A stretch of 26,612 nt of DNA from CAYNJF01 sp964397555. Lineage in GTDB: Bacteria; Pseudomonadota; Gammaproteobacteria; Berkiellales; Berkiellaceae. The notes beneath the pieces were generated by a model, which did no database searches, was not told the DNA's origin, and saw nothing but the letters and a program-made list of their open reading frames with translations. The position numbers and the translations under genes are program-made. The stretch lies in contig CAYNJF010000032.1 of NCBI GenBank assembly GCA_964397555.1, positions 1-26,612 of the forward strand, given 5' to 3'. Positions 23,235 to 26,612 of this stretch are shown here, in pieces (position 1 is the first letter of the stretch; each line of letters starts with the position of its first letter).

Positions 23235-25106
23235 CTAAGCAATCTCTGTTTCAAAGTGCTCTGCTTCAGGCTCGAACTCACTGTTCGAGTACTCTGGAAC
23301 AAGAGCATGTAAATATTTATGCATGTTCGAAAGATGGTTATCCCTAACCGCCTTATCGAGTTGCTCGAATAAGTGATTTAATAACTCCGTCTCATATTGA
23401 CGATGTTTCGCGATCAATATCTTAGCGTGATCGGTGGCCATCAAGTGTTCTTTCTTATGAAACAGCTCTTCATAGAGCTTTTCGCCCTCTCGAAGTCCTG
23501 TATAGGTGACACTGATCTCTTCATCAAGCTTTTTACCGGCAAGACGTATCATTTGTTCGGCCATGTATCGTATTTTCACCGGCTCGCCCATATCAAGTAC
23601 GAACAGCTCCCTGCCTTGACCTAAGCTCATCGCTTGAAGGATTAATTGACACGCTTCTTTCGTAGTCATAAAGAATCGTGTCATATCAGGGTGAGTGACC
23701 GTCAGTGGTCCACCGGCTTCAAGTTGCTTTTTAAAGGTCTCAACCACAGAGCCACGAGAACCTAGAACATTGCCAAATCGTACCGTAATAAACTGAGTTT
23801 TAGCATTCAATCTTTGACAAACAAGCTCGGCTGCACGCTTTGAGGCCCCCATCAAAGAAGTCGGGTTGACGGCCTTATCCGTCGACACCAAAATAAACTT
23901 CTCAACATCGTGTACGCAGGCAGCATGTGCCATTTCGTTGGTGCCTAAAACGTTGTTTTTGATGGCCGCCCTCACCTGATGTTGCAATAAGGGGACATGC
24001 TTAAACGCTGCCGCATGAAACACCACTTCCGGGCGATGCTTGGAGAAAAGCGCATGCACGGCGGTCGCATCGCAAACGTCCGCCAAAAGAAAATGGATAT
24101 GGGTTTGAGGCTCTGTCTTTAAAAGCTCTTGCTCGAGTAAAAATAAGTGATATTCATTGTTGTCAACAATGACGAGCTCTTTAGGAGCAAATTGCAGTAT
24201 TTGTCGGCACAACTCTGAACCAATCGACCCCGCTCCTCCACTTACTAGAACTCTTTTTTGAGCAAGGCTGGCATGAATTAGGGCGCGATCAAGCGCTATG
24301 GGGTCCCGTCCTAACAAATCCTCCAAGGATATTTTTCGAAGACTGGCCAAGGTGACTCGTCCAGACATTAAATCATTAATGCCAGGAAGAGCATGAACGG
24401 GTATATTCGTTGACTCGCAAATCGCATGAATACGGCGCATATCTTTTGCATTGGCCGAAGGAAGGGCTATCATGATCAAGTCAACAGACTGGTTTTGAAT
24501 GACATTGGGGATGGACGTACAATCTCCCAACACTCGGATTCCATGAATGTCTCGCCCATGATGCTTTCTTGCATCATCGACAAAGGCCACCGGCATGTAT
24601 TGGGAGTCTTTTCGCAAAAGATCACGGCACAAACTCTCACCCGCGTTACCAGCACCGACAATCAGTACCCTTTGCAAATGTTTACCTAGTGGTGCTCGTT
24701 TGTCTTTGTACCAACGGTAGACAAAGCGAGAGCCGCATAACATGGTTAAAAGTAAGATGGTGTAAATCGGAAAAATAGCTCTTGGCATATGAACCAGCCT
24801 AAAGCTTAAAAACAAGACCAGCAAAGAGCATAAAACGCCAACCGTCACGGCCTTGAGGATACGAACCAAATCAGGAATGGAAGCAAATCGCCAGACACCA
24901 CGGTACAAGCCAAAGGCCCAAAAGGCTACCGCTTGAGTCATCATAACCGCGGGCAGCATCAATCCTGCAGCATGCAACAGATCTAACGGGATAGCTCCTA
25001 AGTTAAATCGTAACCAATACGCTCCAAACCAGGCCACCGGTATGCACGCTAAATCATGCGCCAAGGCGGTCCATGGACTTCTTATGGTAAAACCCGGCCC
25101 ACTCAT
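23235..25106 (-). CDS. WbpM/CapD/FlaA1-type UDP-N-acetylhexosamine 4,6-dehydratase
   Basis: The 623-residue membrane protein has about four N-terminal helices (15-35, 45-65, 84-104, 108-128). A CoA-binding-like Rossmann domain (VLIVGAGNAGES, 147-158) follows, then a SDR catalytic domain starting RVLVSGGAGSIGSELC (285-300) with STDKAVNPTSLMGASK (408-423). There Met replaces the usual catalytic Tyr, as is normal in the long WbpM group. Such enzymes remove water from UDP-GlcNAc to start synthesis of FucNAc, QuiNAc or bacillosamine-type sugars. AGGGG precedes the ATG. It lies between the WecA/WbpL-like transferase and galU. The exact sugar product is not readable. Confidence 0.94.
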   Translation of the reverse strand: MSGPGFTIRSPWTALAHDLACIPVAWFGAYWLRFNLGAIPLDLLHAAGLMLPAVMMTQAVAFWAFGLYRGVWRFASIPDLVRILKAVTVGVLCSLLVLFLSFRLVHMPRAIFPIYTILLLTMLCGSRFVYRWYKDKRAPLGKHLQRVLIVGAGNAGESLCRDLLRKDSQYMPVAFVDDARKHHGRDIHGIRVLGDCTSIPNVIQNQSVDLIMIALPSANAKDMRRIHAICESTNIPVHALPGINDLMSGRVTLASLRKISLEDLLGRDPIALDRALIHASLAQKRVLVSGGAGSIGSELCRQILQFAPKELVIVDNNEYHLFLLEQELLKTEPQTHIHFLLADVCDATAVHALFSKHRPEVVFHAAAFKHVPLLQHQVRAAIKNNVLGTNEMAHAACVHDVEKFILVSTDKAVNPTSLMGASKRAAELVCQRLNAKTQFITVRFGNVLGSRGSVVETFKKQLEAGGPLTVTHPDMTRFFMTTKEACQLILQAMSLGQGRELFVLDMGEPVKIRYMAEQMIRLAGKKLDEEISVTYTGLREGEKLYEELFHKKEHLMATDHAKILIAKHRQYETELLNHLFEQLDKAVRDNHLSNMHKYLHALVPEYSNSEFEPEAEHFETEIA

Positions 25107-25154
25107 TCACTATCCCCTTTGTTTTTTTTCTATCCTTTGAATTTTGCTTTTGTG

Positions 25155-26180
25155 TTAGCGCCTGGCATGCCATGTGCGATACATGGGTTTATAAGACTCA
25201 ATAAGTAAGTAAACCAAGGTAACAAAGCAAATCGATGATGCTAAAAACAATTTAGTATACTCTGGATGCTTATAAGCCCCTAGAGCCATCAACGTTAAAA
25301 CGGTGTTCACTGATATCAAACCAAGCAATACACTCAAATGCGACCATCCGGCATGAACCAGCCTTTGGTAAGCATGCAAACTATGTGCTTCGGTGACATT
25401 CTCTCGTGCAAGAAAGCGCCTGGCAAGTGTGACGGTGGCATCAAACCAGAAGGCGGCTGTTAGTATGAGAAACAACTCCAAAGGCACAGCAAACCACTTG
25501 TAGCTGACCATGGCTAGCAGAGCGCTCACAAATCCAAGGAAACCGCTACCCACATCGCCCATGAAGATGGAGGCTTTGGGCCAGTTCCAAGCCAGAAAGC
25601 CTGAGACGATGGCAACCATGCCAAAAGCAAGAACGGTCAATGAAAACCCTTTGCTCGCGGTTAGGAAAAAGCCGTAGTTGGCAAACAAGAAGATCACCTG
25701 AGTCCCTGCCAAACCATCGGTCCCGTCCATGAAATTCATCAAATTGGTCATCCAAAGGATGGACAACAATAAAATGCCCCAAATGACGTATACGGGGAGC
25801 GAAAAGCCAAGAATTGAGCTGATGTCAATGAAGCCAATGTGGTAAAGGCTTAGGCAGGCCGCCACGGTTTGAGCCAGTAATCGAGTTTTGGCTGAAAGGC
25901 TCTTGACGTCATCACGAAAACCGATGAAGGCGACAATGGCGCCAGGCAGGAATATGTAGAAAACCCGAGTTTCAATCCAGTTGAGGTAATGACAAACACC
26001 CAGCAAACCCGTAAATAAAATAGCAATCGCCAGACCGCCTCCACGGGGGGTCACCACCGCGTGCGATGAACGAGCCGTTGGTCGGTCAACAATGCCTTTA
26101 TCGATGGCGTATGTTCGATAGATACCTGTTAGCGCCCAGCCTAAGCCAAACAACAACAGACTAAAATTAGCCCAACTCAT
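25155..26180 (-). CDS. WecA/WbpL-type undecaprenyl-phosphate sugar-1-phosphate transferase
   Basis: The 341-residue polytopic membrane protein (about ten helices) belongs to the MraY/WecA/WbpL glycosyltransferase-4 family. It places the first sugar-1-phosphate on undecaprenyl phosphate for O-antigen or another surface glycan. Family motifs are FRDDVKSLSAKTRLLAQ (the DDxxS-type Mg site), NLMNFMDGTDGLAG, FMGDVGSGFLG and the basic HSLHAYQRLV cytoplasmic loop. The ATG at 26178-26180 has AAGGAG upstream; the frame extends 33 codons further but inside pyrF. It overlaps the pyrF 3' end by 14 bases and is upstream of the dehydratase gene that likely provides its substrate pathway. Confidence 0.94.
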   Translation of the reverse strand: MSWANFSLLLFGLGWALTGIYRTYAIDKGIVDRPTARSSHAVVTPRGGGLAIAILFTGLLGVCHYLNWIETRVFYIFLPGAIVAFIGFRDDVKSLSAKTRLLAQTVAACLSLYHIGFIDISSILGFSLPVYVIWGILLLSILWMTNLMNFMDGTDGLAGTQVIFLFANYGFFLTASKGFSLTVLAFGMVAIVSGFLAWNWPKASIFMGDVGSGFLGFVSALLAMVSYKWFAVPLELFLILTAAFWFDATVTLARRFLARENVTEAHSLHAYQRLVHAGWSHLSVLLGLISVNTVLTLMALGAYKHPEYTKLFLASSICFVTLVYLLIESYKPMYRTWHARR

Positions 26181-26612
26181 TTTGTCTCCTTTGCTCGTGA
26201 ATGGTTTCGAGCAATGCATTCGGATCACTACTTTGAGAAATACTTCTCCCCATGACGATGTAATCAGAGCCTTGTTCAAAGGCTTGCTCAGGGGTGACTA
26301 CCCGCTTTTGATCGTCGTACCCATCTTTCGCACATCGGATACCGGGTGTCACGGTCAAAAAAGCCTCGCCAAACTCTTGTTTGATCAGAGCCACCTCTTT
26401 AGCCGAGCAAACCACCCCATCAAGGCCTGCTTGATGACATAGACCTGCCAACCGGATAACTTGAGAGCTTAGTGCCTGTTGTTCGATGCCTATGGATGTC
26501 ATCGTCGCATCATCCATACTCGTTAACAGGGTTACTCCAATCAGTAATGGTTTTTTTGTAGCGTTGGATGCAAGAACGCCTTGCCTGGCTTGCTCAAGCA
26601 TGGCTTGACCAC
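26167..26612 (-). CDS. pyrF: Orotidine 5'-phosphate decarboxylase, 5' end outside window
   Basis: The visible C-terminal 148 residues include LLIGVTLLTSMDD, GLDGVVCSAKEV, VTPGIRCAKDGYDDQKRVVT and DYIVMGRSISQSSDP, which form the phosphate-binding loop and final strands of the OMP decarboxylase barrel, the last step of de novo UMP synthesis. The coding frame continues to the right edge without a start. Its stop lies 14 bases inside the WecA/WbpL-like gene, so translation of the two is probably coupled. UMP supplies UTP for the nucleotide sugars made by the downstream genes. Confidence 0.96.
   Translation of the reverse strand, partial: GQAMLEQARQGVLASNATKKPLLIGVTLLTSMDDATMTSIGIEQQALSSQVIRLAGLCHQAGLDGVVCSAKEVALIKQEFGEAFLTVTPGIRCAKDGYDDQKRVVTPEQAFEQGSDYIVMGRSISQSSDPNALLETIHEQRRQNELG

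Overview
The window looks like a chromosomal segment of a free-living or host-associated gammaproteobacterium of moderate-to-low GC. This rests on the housekeeping genes (UvrB, class I-beta aspartate aminotransferase, PyrF, GalU, a WbpM/CapD-type dehydratase, tRNA-Asn and tRNA-Val with encoded CCA) and on the order uvrB / aminotransferase / tRNA-Asn near surface-sugar genes, which resembles what I recall from pseudomonads. I cannot name the genus from sequence alone.

Layout. (1) 1-2394: the end of an integrated element at the 3' end of tRNA-Val(GAC). It holds a partial gene, an AlpA-like excision/transcription regulator, a cluster of TGCGGTAA inverted repeats, an unrecognised cargo protein and a P4-type tyrosine integrase broken by one in-frame TGA at codon 38. 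(2) 2583-6374: core genes, namely a carboxymuconolactone-decarboxylase-like protein convergent with uvrB, then a divergent aminotransferase followed by tRNA-Asn with a strong promoter. (3) 6615-11559: five minus-strand genes of families linked to antibiotic modification or protection: a SAM methyltransferase, a GNAT acetyltransferase, an ABC-F ATPase, a NUDIX hydrolase and an AadA-like nucleotidyltransferase. Two of the long 5' leaders contain tiny ORFs and inverted repeats. (4) 11800-14911: a tight operon of sensor kinase, receiver-PP2C phosphatase, RsbW-like kinase and STAS anti-sigma antagonist. It forms a partner-switching cascade with no sigma factor beside it, read from a promoter whose spacer holds a perfect 16-bp palindrome, and it ends at a bidirectional terminator. 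(5) 14950-21773: an RTX protein with about 23 uninterrupted nonapeptides, divergent from an overlapping operon of two type I secretion ABC proteins and a HlyD-like adaptor. (6) 21774-22178: an unrecognised 134-residue protein. (7) 22299-26612: a minus-strand operon of pyrF (5' end outside the window), a WecA/WbpL-type glycosyltransferase, a WbpM-type nucleotide-sugar dehydratase and galU.

How the parts work together. Region 4 would turn an input at a membrane histidine kinase into dephosphorylation of the STAS protein by the PP2C effector, opposed by the RsbW-like kinase. The output target is not visible. Region 5 would secrete its divergent RTX protein; the outer-membrane TolC-like partner is not in the window. 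Region 6-7 supplies nucleotide sugars and the first lipid-linked sugar for a surface glycan.

The most unusual observation is in region 5. The two ABC proteins together lack any canonical LSGGQ signature (VSKGI in one, LSRSF in the other), and the first also has a degenerate Walker A and an Asn in place of the H-loop His. If they pair, neither composite ATP site would be standard. All similarity statements come from reading motifs, not from database searches.
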